Below, piece by piece: positions 1 to 7,731 of a stretch of 64,000 nt of DNA. The stretch is from Kineosporia mesophila (GTDB lineage: Bacteria; Actinomycetota; Actinomycetes; Actinomycetales; Kineosporiaceae), in NCBI RefSeq assembly GCF_021129235.1, contig NZ_JAJOMA010000018.1, forward strand, positions 100,914 through 164,913. Direction: 5' to 3'. Made by a program: the position numbers and the translations under genes. Positions within the stretch are counted from its first letter, which is position 1, and the number at the start of each line of letters is the position of its first letter. Below the pieces are notes generated by a model. The model ran no database searches and had not been told where the DNA came from. It worked only from the letters and a program-made list of their open reading frames with translations.

Positions 1-1
1 G

Positions 2-298
2 AAGTTCGGGCTCGGCGCCCGCCACGTGGCCCGCCCGGCCGGCACCCTCTCCCCCGGCGAGCGCACCCGCGCCGGGCTGGCCCTGCTGCAGGCCCGGGGG
101 GTGAACCTGCTGGTGCTCGACGAGCCCACCAACCACCTCGACCTGCCCGCCATCGAGCAGCTGGAGCAGGCACTGGACTCGTTCGGCGGCACCTTGCTGC
201 TGGTCTCGCACGACCGGCGGATGCTGGAGGCGGTGCGGGTGACCCGCCGCTTGAGTGTGTCCGCCCAGGACGGGATCGGCACGGTCACGGAGTCCTGA
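2..298 (+). CDS. ABC-F family ATPase, C-terminal fragment
   Basis: This is the 3' end of a gene whose 5' part lies outside the window; the reading frame is open from the first complete codon. The visible 98 residues hold the second nucleotide-binding domain: ABC signature LSPGERTRAGLALL, Walker B LLVLDEPTNHLD and the switch histidine in LLVSHDRR. Both NBD spacing and the DEPTNHLD motif are typical of soluble ABC-F proteins, which act on the ribosome (translation rescue or antibiotic resistance) and have no membrane domain. Which ABC-F subgroup this is cannot be told without the N-terminus and linker. Confidence 0.9.
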   Translation, partial: KFGLGARHVARPAGTLSPGERTRAGLALLQARGVNLLVLDEPTNHLDLPAIEQLEQALDSFGGTLLLVSHDRRMLEAVRVTRRLSVSAQDGIGTVTES

Positions 299-371
299 CG
301 GGGAGGTGCTCCTCCTTCCCCGGTGATGGTTTCGAAGTGTTCTTGTCGGTGGTCGCGGGCAGAGTAGGTGC

Positions 372-1964
372 GTGCTCCTCACCGAGATCGCCGCGGCCTC
401 CGAGGCCGTGGCCGCCGCGTCCGCCCGGCGCGACAAGGTCGCGCTGCTGGCGGCCTGCCTGCGCCGGGCCAGCGGTTCGGACGCGCCGGTGGTGGCGGCC
501 TGGCTGTCCGGGCGCACCTTCCAGCGGCGTACCGGGCTCGGGTGGGCCTCCTTGCGGTCGGCTCCCCCACCTGCGGTGTCGCCGTCCCTCACGGTGCAGA
601 TGGTGGACGCGCAACTCGCCCGGGCCTCTCTGCTCACCGGTGCGGGGTCGAGCGGTGAGCGGCAGAAGATCGTGCTCGAGCTCCTCTCCGCGGCCACCGC
701 CGGCGAACAGCGGCTGCTGTCCGGCCTGATCTCCGGCGAACTGCGCCAGGGCGCCGCGGCCGGGCTGATCGTCGACGCCGTGGCCAAGGCCGCCGAGGTC
801 CCCCTGGCCTCGGTGCGCCGGGCCCTGTCGGTGCACGGCGACCTGCCCGACGTGGCCGCGGCCGCGCTGGAGGGCGGCGAGAGCGCCCTGTCGGCGTTCC
901 AGCTCTCGATCGGCCGGGCCCTGGCCCCGATGCTCGCCGCGCCGGCCCCCGAACTCGGTGCGGCCCTGGCGAAGACCGGTCCCGCCGGGGTGGAGTGGAA
1001 GCTCGACGGGGTACGGGTACAGATCCACCGGCAGGGCTCCGACGTGTCCGTGTTCACCCGCACCCTCGACGACATCACCGCGCGCGTGCCCGAAGTGGTC
1101 GAGGCGGTGCGGGGTCTCGACGTGGCCGACGCCATCCTCGACGGCGAGGTGATCGCGTACACCGCCTCCGGCCGGCCCGCACCGTTCCAGGTCACCTCCG
1201 CCCGGGTGGCCCGCCATGACCTCGAGAAGGCACGGGCGGCAACCCCTCTGAGCCTCACCCTGTTCGACGCGCTACACGTGGACGGCGACGACCTGATCGA
1301 CCGGCCCGGCGCCGACCGGCGTACCCGCCTCGAGGTCGCGGCCCCGGAACTGATCGTGCCCCGGCACGTCGTCGACGACCCGTCCGACGAGGCTGCGGTG
1401 ACCGGGGCGCAGGCGTTCGCGGCCGACACCCTGGCCCGGGGGCACGAGGGTGTGGTGGTGAAGTCGCTGGCCTCCGCCTACACGATGGGCCGGCGCGGCG
1501 CGGGCTGGGTGAAGGTCAAGCCCCGTATCACCCTCGACCTGGTGGTGCTCGCCGCCGAGTGGGGCCACGGCCGGCGCACCGGAAAGCTCTCGAACCTGCA
1601 CCTCGGCGCCCGCGACCCGGAGGGCGAGTACGGCCCGCCCGGCGGTTTCGTGATGCTGGGCAAGACCTTCAAGGGCCTCACCGACGTGATGCTCGACTGG
1701 CAGACCGGGAAGCTGCGCGAGCTGGCCGAGCGTGAGTCGAAGTGGGTCGTGCACGTGCGCCCCGAACTGATCGTCGAGATCGCCTTCGACGGCGTGCAGC
1801 GCTCGCCGCGCTACCCGGCCGGCCTCGCCCTGCGCTTCGCCCGGGTCCTGGCCCACCGTCCGGACAAGCCCGCGGCTCAGGCCGACACGATCGCGACCGT
1901 CCGCAGCCACCACGTCGTGGAAGACGGCGCAGAGAACTCATCCGCCGACGAGGCCGAGACATGA
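372..1964 (+). CDS. ligB: ATP-dependent DNA ligase (LigB type)
   Basis: ATP-dependent DNA ligase that seals nicks through an enzyme-AMP intermediate. At 530 residues it is close to mycobacterial LigB (about 507). Residues 1-180 form the helical DNA-binding domain. The nucleotidyltransferase motif I is EWKLDGVRVQIHR, with adenylated Lys about 210. Motif III/IV-like LDGEVIAY, motif IV EGVVVK and motif V WVKVKP follow, then an OB-fold region. It starts with GTG; the only upstream alternatives are out of frame. It has no polymerase or nuclease domain, so it is not the LigD NHEJ protein. It is likely an accessory ligase beside the NAD-dependent LigA; adjacent genes give no pathway link. Confidence 0.9.
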   Translation: MLLTEIAAASEAVAAASARRDKVALLAACLRRASGSDAPVVAAWLSGRTFQRRTGLGWASLRSAPPPAVSPSLTVQMVDAQLARASLLTGAGSSGERQKIVLELLSAATAGEQRLLSGLISGELRQGAAAGLIVDAVAKAAEVPLASVRRALSVHGDLPDVAAAALEGGESALSAFQLSIGRALAPMLAAPAPELGAALAKTGPAGVEWKLDGVRVQIHRQGSDVSVFTRTLDDITARVPEVVEAVRGLDVADAILDGEVIAYTASGRPAPFQVTSARVARHDLEKARAATPLSLTLFDALHVDGDDLIDRPGADRRTRLEVAAPELIVPRHVVDDPSDEAAVTGAQAFAADTLARGHEGVVVKSLASAYTMGRRGAGWVKVKPRITLDLVVLAAEWGHGRRTGKLSNLHLGARDPEGEYGPPGGFVMLGKTFKGLTDVMLDWQTGKLRELAERESKWVVHVRPELIVEIAFDGVQRSPRYPAGLALRFARVLAHRPDKPAAQADTIATVRSHHVVEDGAENSSADEAET

Positions 1965-2084
1965 GACACGGGGGTGCACCGGCCGGGTGGTCCCGATGAA
2001 TGAGCCGCCGGACGCCGGCCCGCACCGGGGACGGACCGCACCGTGACCCCGGACGCGGGCCAGGCCGGACCGGCAGGACTCAGG

Positions 2085-2170
2085 CCGGCACAACCCAGAG
2101 CAGCACCACGCAGGCCAGCACGACCCGGGCCAACACGACCCGGACCCGCACGACACCGGCCCGGACGGAG
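2085..2170 (+). repeat. degenerate short tandem repeats upstream of the PAP2 gene
   Basis: Degenerate 12-15 bp units of the type ccagcacgacccgg recur here. Read in the frame of the downstream PAP2 gene they give a His/Asp/Gln/Pro-rich run (QHDPGQHDPDPHD). That looks like a disordered protein N-terminus, yet a TGA at 2044-2046 and the lack of any start codon keep it out of the annotated gene. Confidence 0.5.
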
Positions 2171-2232
2171 CAGAACAGCCGGGGCACCTCACGGGGGCCC
2201 CGCCGTACGACGAGGGAAAGGCGCGCGACCGC

Positions 2233-3069
2233 ATGGCATCACAGCCCGGCAACGCGGCCTCAGGACCTGAGGCCTCGACAGCGGTGCACGACGACGACCA
2301 CCTGGACCCCGGCAACCTCGAGTCGCACCTGGCCGGTGACACCCCGTCCGAGCACGAGGGCCGGCTGGTGCTGGCCGGGTTGCTGCTGTTCCTCGGGACG
2401 GCGCTGCTCGGTGGCTTCGTGCTGATCGGTGTGCTCGTGGCGACGGGTCTTCCCGACGTGCCGAAGATCGATCACGACGTGTCGACCGGGGCGCACGGCT
2501 ACGTGGTGGACCGGCCCTGGCTGGCCGACATCCTGACGGTGATCGGGCACGCCACCGAGCCGTTCGCGATCCGCGCGATCTTCCTGGTGCCGGCGATCGT
2601 GCTCTGGCGACGGGGAGCCCGCCGGGCGGTGTCCTGGATGGTCGCCACGCTGGTCATCGGCGGCACGCTCAACCCCCTGATCAAGCTGCTGGTCGAGCGG
2701 AACCGGCCGGACCTGCCCGACCCGGTCTACCTGGCCTCCGGGTCGAGTTTTCCCTCGGGCCACACCACCAACGCCGTGATGTTCGCCGGCATCGTGCTGG
2801 TGCTGCTCGAGCCCAGCCTGCGCCACCACGTGCGGGCCCCCGGCGACGGCCGGTCCGTGCGCAGCACCCGGGGGCGGGTCGCGCTGTGGGTGGGAGCGTT
2901 CGCCTGGCCGGTCTTCGTCGCGCTCGACCGGCTCGGCCTGGGCGTGCACTACCTGACCGACGTCGTCGGCGGGTTCTTCTTCGGCCTGTCGGTGCTGCTG
3001 ATCACGCTGGTGGCGTTCAGCCGGAGCAGCACGCTGAAACACTGGCCGCGGAAACAGGCGAACACCTGA
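2233..3069 (+). CDS. PAP2-superfamily membrane phosphatase
   Basis: Integral membrane lipid phosphatase of the type 2 phosphatidic acid phosphatase family (278 residues). It carries the three family motifs: KLLVERNRP (about residues 151-159), PSGH (174-177), and HYLTDVVGG with the catalytic His-Asp pair near residue 239. Around six hydrophobic segments surround them. The substrate could be phosphatidic acid, phosphatidylglycerophosphate or undecaprenyl pyrophosphate. The first 40 residues are acidic and probably cytoplasmic. ATG 2233 is the first start codon after a TGA at 2044; a GAGGGAAAG stretch precedes it at a long spacing, so the true N-terminus is uncertain. A hairpin follows the stop codon. 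Confidence 0.88.
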   Translation: MASQPGNAASGPEASTAVHDDDHLDPGNLESHLAGDTPSEHEGRLVLAGLLLFLGTALLGGFVLIGVLVATGLPDVPKIDHDVSTGAHGYVVDRPWLADILTVIGHATEPFAIRAIFLVPAIVLWRRGARRAVSWMVATLVIGGTLNPLIKLLVERNRPDLPDPVYLASGSSFPSGHTTNAVMFAGIVLVLLEPSLRHHVRAPGDGRSVRSTRGRVALWVGAFAWPVFVALDRLGLGVHYLTDVVGGFFFGLSVLLITLVAFSRSSTLKHWPRKQANT

Positions 3070-3080
3070 CCCGAACCCGA

Positions 3081-3115
3081 CAGCCCCGCCGGGTGACGGG
3101 CACCGGGCGGGGCTG
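3081..3115 (+). terminator. intrinsic-type terminator hairpin
   Basis: Perfect 10-bp inverted repeat CAGCCCCGCC / GGCGGGGCTG with a 15-nt loop. It lies 11 bp after the PAP2 stop and before the convergent DUF397 gene, so it can serve both. No U-tract, as is common in actinobacteria. Confidence 0.7.
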
Positions 3116-3153
3116 GTGGACGTCCACCATTGGTGCAGGTGAAAGGCGCCCCC

Positions 3154-3357
3154 CTACACGAGGTGGTCGAACTCGCCCTTCTTGGCGCCGTCGAGCCACG
3201 CGTCCCACTCACCGGGGGTGAAGGAGAGCACGTCGCCCGTCTCGCCGTCTTTCGAGTAGCGCACCTCGATCATCTCGCCGCTGCGACGCATCTCGACGAA
3301 CTCGTCACTGCCGTCGGCGCCGCTGGCCCTGATCCACCCGCTGTCGATGCTCATCAC
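3154..3357 (-). CDS. DUF397 domain protein
   Basis: Small protein of 67 residues that is almost entirely a DUF397 domain. The conserved pieces are the opening W-x-SS-like GWIRASG, VEMRR, VRYSKDG, VLSFTPGEWDAWLDG and the ending KKGEFDHL. In Streptomyces and relatives such proteins usually sit beside an XRE-family regulator (the BldB/WhiJ-type pairs involved in development). No such regulator is adjacent here, so this copy is an orphan. A second ATG one codon in (3354) is equally possible as the start. The role is unknown beyond the family link. Confidence 0.82.
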   Translation of the reverse strand: MMSIDSGWIRASGADGSDEFVEMRRSGEMIEVRYSKDGETGDVLSFTPGEWDAWLDGAKKGEFDHLV

Positions 3358-3411
3358 GAACTCCCCGTATGCCGGAAATCACCGTACGAACACCGGCAGC
3401 GTAGCGATAGG

Positions 3412-4341
3412 TCAGACGTCGCCGCGGCCCTTGCGGTCGTTCTCCTCGGCGAGGAAGCGCTCGAGCTCGGCGCCCAGCTCGTCGGCGGTGGGCAGCTCGC
3501 CCGGACCGTCCGCGAGCGGCAGCGCATTGCCCTCACCGGCGACGTAGGCGTCGTACTGCTGCTCCAGGGCACTCACCACGGCGGCCACCTCGGGCTGCCC
3601 GGCGACCTGCTCCTCGATGGCGGCGCGGGTCTCGATGCCGGCCTCGATGAGCGTGCCGGTGGGCAGTGTCAGGTCACTGACATCGGCCACGGCATCGACC
3701 AGCACCACGGCGGCGTCGGGGAACTCGGCCTGGGTCAGGTAGTGCGGCACGTGCACGGCGAAACCCGCGGCATCCTTACCCGCCTGGCCCAGCCGCAGCT
3801 CCAGCAGACCGGCGACGTTGCCCGGGACCTGCACGTTGCCGGCCCAGATGTTCTTGATGTCGATGAGGTTCTTACGGGTGGCGTGCGCGGTCATACCGGA
3901 GGGGCGCGTGTGCGGCACCGCCATCGGGATCGCGTGCACACCGATGGTCAGGCGCACGTTGTAGTGGTCGACGAGCTCCGTGACCGCGGCCACGAACCGT
4001 TCCCACTGAATGTCCGGCTCCGGCCCCGTCAGCATCAGGAAGCCGCGCCCCTCGACGTCTTTGACCTCCTCGAGCACCAGCTGGGGAGCCTCGTAGCTCT
4101 CCCAGCGGTTCTCCATGAAGGTCATCGCCGGGCGCCGCGCGCGGTAGTCGTACAGCTGGTCGACATCGAACGTGGCCAGCACCCGGTGCTCCAGCGAGCT
4201 GAGCAGGTGCTCGCCCGCCAGCCGGCCGGCGTTGCCCGCGTCGATGAAACCTCCGAGCGCGTGCAGCAGTACAGGGTGTTCGAGAGCGCCCTCGTCGGGC
4301 TGCTCGTCGGCGAGCGTGTAAAGATCCCGCGGATCCAGCAC
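3412..4341 (-). CDS. PAC2 family protein
   Basis: Soluble protein of about 309 residues of the PAC2 family, the fold of proteasome assembly chaperone 2. Actinobacterial members are common, and their link to the proteasome is inferred. Typical blocks are LHALGGFIDAGNAG near the N-terminus, YDYRARRPAM, a GPEPDIQWERF segment and MAVPHTRP. The C-terminus is acidic and rich in Glu. I chose GTG 4341 because AGGAGGAC lies 5-6 nt before it and the family homology begins there. A longer in-frame ORF to 4452 adds only Arg-rich, non-family sequence. Confidence 0.85.
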   Translation of the reverse strand: MLDPRDLYTLADEQPDEGALEHPVLLHALGGFIDAGNAGRLAGEHLLSSLEHRVLATFDVDQLYDYRARRPAMTFMENRWESYEAPQLVLEEVKDVEGRGFLMLTGPEPDIQWERFVAAVTELVDHYNVRLTIGVHAIPMAVPHTRPSGMTAHATRKNLIDIKNIWAGNVQVPGNVAGLLELRLGQAGKDAAGFAVHVPHYLTQAEFPDAAVVLVDAVADVSDLTLPTGTLIEAGIETRAAIEEQVAGQPEVAAVVSALEQQYDAYVAGEGNALPLADGPGELPTADELGAELERFLAEENDRKGRGDV

Positions 4342-4589
4342 GAGCGTCCTCCTCCATCGCCGGGCGCGGTTACTCACCGTCGCGCATTGTGCTCGTCCCG
4401 GCCCGTTCCGCGACGAGCATCGACGATGGCGCCGATGCGCCGAAACGGGCACCCGGCATCTACAACGCTACCGGCACGTCGGTAAATCCCCGATCCGGCT
4501 CCACCCTCAGCGAACAGGCTGCCGCACACCCGGGGATGCCGCATCCGGCCAGGTACCGGACGCGACATCCACGGTGCGGATCAACCGGT

Positions 4590-5621
4590 TCACTCAGCGT
4601 CATCCGAAGCGCCGTCCGGAGCGCCGTCCGAAGCGCCGTCCGAAGCGCCGCCCGAAGCGCCCGGCTCCGGGGCCGGCCCGGCGGCCTGGTCCTCGGCGAG
4701 GATCAGGTAGATCCGGCGCCGGGCCTCGTCCAGCGCCAGCCGCGCGCGCTCGACCTGCTCGTCCGAACCCAGCCGCGCGACCTGCTGCGTGGCCTGACCG
4801 AGAGCACCCATGCCCTCGAACAGGGTCTGGACCCGCTGCCGCTGGCCGGGACCGGCCATCGCCCACGGCTCGGCATACTCGGACGGGTTCTGCTGCACCG
4901 ACTCGCGCCCGGCATCGGTGATCGAGAAGACCTTGCGGCCTCCCTCGGCGTCCTCCGCCCGGACCAGTCCCTCGTCCTGCAGCTGCTGCAGCACCGGGTA
5001 GACCGATCCCGGGCTGGGACGCCACAGGCCACCGCTGCGCTTGGTCAGTTCACCCATGATGGCGTAACCGTGGTAGCCCTGAGCGGGCTCCTCGGCCAGC
5101 AGCGCGAGGATCGCGGCCCGCACGTTGCCCCGCGGACGACGCCCGCCCCGGCCACCGCGTCCCTCCCCGCGACCGGGACCACCACCACCGGGACCCCAGC
5201 CACCCCGGCCGAAGCCGCCGGGACCGAACCCACCCGGGCCGAATCCCCCCGGACCGAACCCGCCGGGACCGAAGGGCCCCTGCCCGAACCGGCCGAAACC
5301 CCGATGCCCACCGGGACGCCCGTCACCGAACCCACCGCGACCGTCCTCGTCCTCCGGGAAGTCCTCGGGGTCGATGCCCCGCCCGGCCGCCCGCGGCCCG
5401 AAACCCGGACCGAAACCCAGACCGCCGGGACCGAAACCCGGACCGGACCCGCGTCCACCAGGAGAACCGAGCCCCCGACCAGGACCGAACCGGCCCCGCC
5501 CGAACCGCCGGCCCCGACCGCGCCGCCCGTCACCCTCGTCGGCATCCGGGGAACCCCAGGCCGGGTCGTCGTGGCCGGCCTCGTACGCCTGCTCATCGTT
5601 GTTCTTCTCTGCCTGCTTCAT
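4590..5621 (-). CDS. PadR family transcriptional regulator with Gly/Arg-rich N-terminus
   Basis: Transcriptional regulator of 343 residues. The PadR winged helix is in the second half, from NVRAAILALLAEEP through GYAIMGEL, SPGSVYPVLQQLQDEGLV and GRKVFSITDAGR, followed by a helical dimerisation part. Residues 30-180 are a low-complexity region of GFGPGG and GRG repeats, unusual for the family (normally 110-200 residues in total). The C-terminus ends in SDGA repeats. ATG 5621 has GGAG just upstream. A near-perfect 34-bp palindrome lies 43 nt before the start, so autoregulation is likely. PadR proteins often control adjacent efflux genes; none is next to it here. Confidence 0.88.
   Translation of the reverse strand: MKQAEKNNDEQAYEAGHDDPAWGSPDADEGDGRRGRGRRFGRGRFGPGRGLGSPGGRGSGPGFGPGGLGFGPGFGPRAAGRGIDPEDFPEDEDGRGGFGDGRPGGHRGFGRFGQGPFGPGGFGPGGFGPGGFGPGGFGRGGWGPGGGGPGRGEGRGGRGGRRPRGNVRAAILALLAEEPAQGYHGYAIMGELTKRSGGLWRPSPGSVYPVLQQLQDEGLVRAEDAEGGRKVFSITDAGRESVQQNPSEYAEPWAMAGPGQRQRVQTLFEGMGALGQATQQVARLGSDEQVERARLALDEARRRIYLILAEDQAAGPAPEPGASGGASDGASDGAPDGASDDAE
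4609..4656 (-). repeat. four 12-bp tandem repeats at the 3' end of the PadR gene
   Basis: Four consecutive copies of gcgccgtccgaa (first copy ends gga, last has one C change) encode the C-terminal SDGA repeats of the PadR protein. They are coding and likely variable between strains by slippage. Confidence 0.85.
5215..5274 (-). repeat. 15-bp repeats coding for FGPGG units
   Basis: Consecutive 15-bp units such as gaacccacccgggcc encode repeated FGPGG pentapeptides in the N-terminal half of the PadR regulator. The third positions vary, which points to old repeats kept at protein level. Confidence 0.75.
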
Positions 5622-5663
5622 CGATTGCTCCTTCAGATCGGCCGGAGCTCCCGATGAGCTTCG

Positions 5664-5697
5664 GCGATACGTTGACGATATATCGGTAACGTATCGC
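5664..5697 (-). promoter_or_regulatory. 34-bp palindromic operator of the PadR gene
   Basis: Arms GCGATACGTT and AACGTATCGC are perfect inverted repeats around the self-complementary core CGATATATCG. Only the two dinucleotides flanking the core (GA and GT) break the symmetry. It lies 43-76 bp upstream of the PadR ATG. PadR proteins are known to bind AT-containing palindromes in their own promoters, so this is probably the autoregulatory site. Confidence 0.75.
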
Positions 5698-5769
5698 TGT
5701 CGATAGGGTTCCCGAAAAGAGCAGCCGCCAGAGGACGAGGCGACCGGCGCCCGAACCAAAAAAACCCGC

Positions 5770-5852
5770 CGTGATCATGCAAAACCTCCCCGGAGTTCTA
5801 GAACTCTCGATCCCACAGTTCTAGAACGCCGGGGAGGTTTTGCATGATCACG
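5770..5852. repeat. 83-bp palindromic repeat, copy 1
   Basis: Large inverted repeat with 35-bp arms (5771-5805 and 5817-5851), one mismatch and an 11-nt loop. Each arm runs from an outer GTGATCATGCAAAACCTCCC to an inner GTTCTAGAAC, itself a perfect palindrome. It sits downstream of the PhoD gene and upstream of the PadR gene. The same element recurs at 13796 and 36072, with variants at 55786, 55834 and 63690. Confidence 0.95.
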
Positions 5853-5890
5853 AACGGGTTGTGGGGTTCTTCGCCTCCCTCAAGCCACCC

Positions 5891-7711
5891 TCAGCGGCCC
5901 GAGAGGTCCCGGGCCACCGCGATCTTGAGTGGGTAGCGGGCCGGGTCCCAGTCCTGCTCGGTGAGGGCCCACTGGTTCTCCGGCTCGTGCCCGCCGGAGG
6001 GGATGGACAGCCGGTTGCGTGGGGGCAGGGGCTGCGCGTCGCGGGTCGACTCCAGCATCACGCGGGCCGCCCGACCCTCGAGAACCAGCGTGGAGATGGC
6101 GTTCCCGAAGATCGGCCCACCGATGGACCCCCACGACATCACGGTCTCGGGGATGGTGCGCGGACGGGTGAACAGCAGGCGGGCCAGGCGGGTGACGGGG
6201 CTGGTCCAGGAGATGCTGAACGCCAGGCGCATGACCCACGGGATGGTGTTGTGCACCGGCGAGCAGGTGAGCTGGTAGACCTTCGAGGCCCTCTCGGGCA
6301 CGGAGGACATCAGCGCGGTGACGTCGGCCTCGCAGATGTAGCTGTGGTGCACGTCGCCGGACAGCACGCACACGGTGGCCGGGGCCTGCGGGCCCGACGC
6401 CACGTCGGCGATCAGCCGGGCCAGCCGGTCGAACGACTCCCGGAACGCCGGCCAGTGCTCCAGATCGGCCGCACGGCGCAGCTTCTCACCCAGCACGGCC
6501 CGGCGGCCGGTGCCCTCGGCGAGGTGCTCGCTCCAGGCCTCGATCTGGTGCAGGGCGGGAGCCATCAGCCAGGGCAGGGAGGTGCCGATGAGCAGGTGGT
6601 CGTAGTCGCCCCGGGTGTGCTCCTCGACCCAGGCGAACTCGTCCTCGGACAGCATCGACCGGTGGTCGCCGTCGAGCATCCGCCCGCACCGCGAGTCGAT
6701 CACCACCAGCCGGGTCCGCCCCAGGTCCCGCCAGAACGACCAGCGGTAGCCCTTGCCCCCGTCGGCCTCGGCGTCGGCCATCACCGCGAACTCGCGCAGC
6801 ATCGGCGCGCAGTCCTGCCCGGCGGCGGCCAGCGCCCGCACCCGCTGGTACACCTCGTCGTCGGCCAGCTCGTCCGGTGAGAGGTTCCCGATGTGCTGGT
6901 ACACCCAGTACGAGACCAGCCCGCCGACGATGCGCTCGGCCCACCAGCCGGTCTTCTTCACGTCGGCCCGCCACGAGCGCGAGGTGTTCCAGTCGTCGTG
7001 CACGTCGTGGTCGTCGAAGATCATCGCGATCGGCACCGTGGACATCAGCCAGCGGATCTGCGGGTCGCTCCACGACTCGTGATAGAGCCAGGTGTACTCC
7101 TCGAAGTCGGCGACCTCGCCGTGCGGAGGCTTCGAGATGTCCCGGTGACCGGCGATGCGCCGCTGGGTGATCTCCGTGGTCTCGTCCGCGTAGACCTGGT
7201 CGCCGAGCATGACCATCAGATCAGGCCGGCCGTCACCGGGATCGTGGGCCACCCGGACGGCGTAGGCCTCCAGGGCGTCCACCCCGTACTTGCGCTGTCC
7301 CTCGACCGTGCGCTGGGTGGCGACCCGGCACGATCCGTAGGCGATGCGCTGCGGGCGATCGGGGTCGAGCGTGCGGATCTGTGAGGCGGGGAGAACGCCG
7401 GGGGCCGGATGTGGCGAATCCGACACGCCGGGCGTCTGCGGCAGTCCGGAACTGTGTACCGGTGGCCACACCAGTTCGCCGTCCAGGCGCACGTCGTACT
7501 CGATCACCTCTCCCCGAGGAAGACCGGTGACCGCCACGAGGGCGTAGTGATGGCCACTGACCTCGAAGGTCTTGTCGGTCGTGCCGAGCACGGAGACTTC
7601 ACATCGAGTGTCCACCTCGACCCAGACAGTGGCGTGAGCAGCACCGACGTGCCGGAGGACAGGACCGAGGATCAGGGAGGGCACCTTCCCTTCGTACCGC
7701 AGGCCCGGCAT
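5891..7711 (-). CDS. PhoD-like metallophosphatase
   Basis: Alkaline phosphatase D family protein of 606 residues. An N-terminal beta-sandwich (residues 1-110) precedes the PhoD metallophosphatase domain. Metal-binding motifs are YGSCR (near 125-129), GDQVYADE (170-177), DDHDVHDDWN (233-242) and LSGDVHHSY further on. No signal peptide or Tat motif is visible, so it may be cytoplasmic, unlike classical secreted PhoD. The substrate is unknown; phosphodiesters or phospholipids are likely. Its start is only 20 bp from the divergent penicillin-binding protein gene, with no clear ribosome site at ATG 7711. A later GTG at 7684 is an alternative. Confidence 0.85.
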   Translation of the reverse strand: MPGLRYEGKVPSLILGPVLRHVGAAHATVWVEVDTRCEVSVLGTTDKTFEVSGHHYALVAVTGLPRGEVIEYDVRLDGELVWPPVHSSGLPQTPGVSDSPHPAPGVLPASQIRTLDPDRPQRIAYGSCRVATQRTVEGQRKYGVDALEAYAVRVAHDPGDGRPDLMVMLGDQVYADETTEITQRRIAGHRDISKPPHGEVADFEEYTWLYHESWSDPQIRWLMSTVPIAMIFDDHDVHDDWNTSRSWRADVKKTGWWAERIVGGLVSYWVYQHIGNLSPDELADDEVYQRVRALAAAGQDCAPMLREFAVMADAEADGGKGYRWSFWRDLGRTRLVVIDSRCGRMLDGDHRSMLSEDEFAWVEEHTRGDYDHLLIGTSLPWLMAPALHQIEAWSEHLAEGTGRRAVLGEKLRRAADLEHWPAFRESFDRLARLIADVASGPQAPATVCVLSGDVHHSYICEADVTALMSSVPERASKVYQLTCSPVHNTIPWVMRLAFSISWTSPVTRLARLLFTRPRTIPETVMSWGSIGGPIFGNAISTLVLEGRAARVMLESTRDAQPLPPRNRLSIPSGGHEPENQWALTEQDWDPARYPLKIAVARDLSGR

Positions 7712-7731
7712 GACCGCTACCGTCGGGCACC

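Noticed and set aside
4374..4568. Small minus-strand open frame between the PadR and PAC2 genes
   Set aside because: No clear ribosome site and an Arg/Gly-rich composition typical of non-coding GC-rich frames; no known family.
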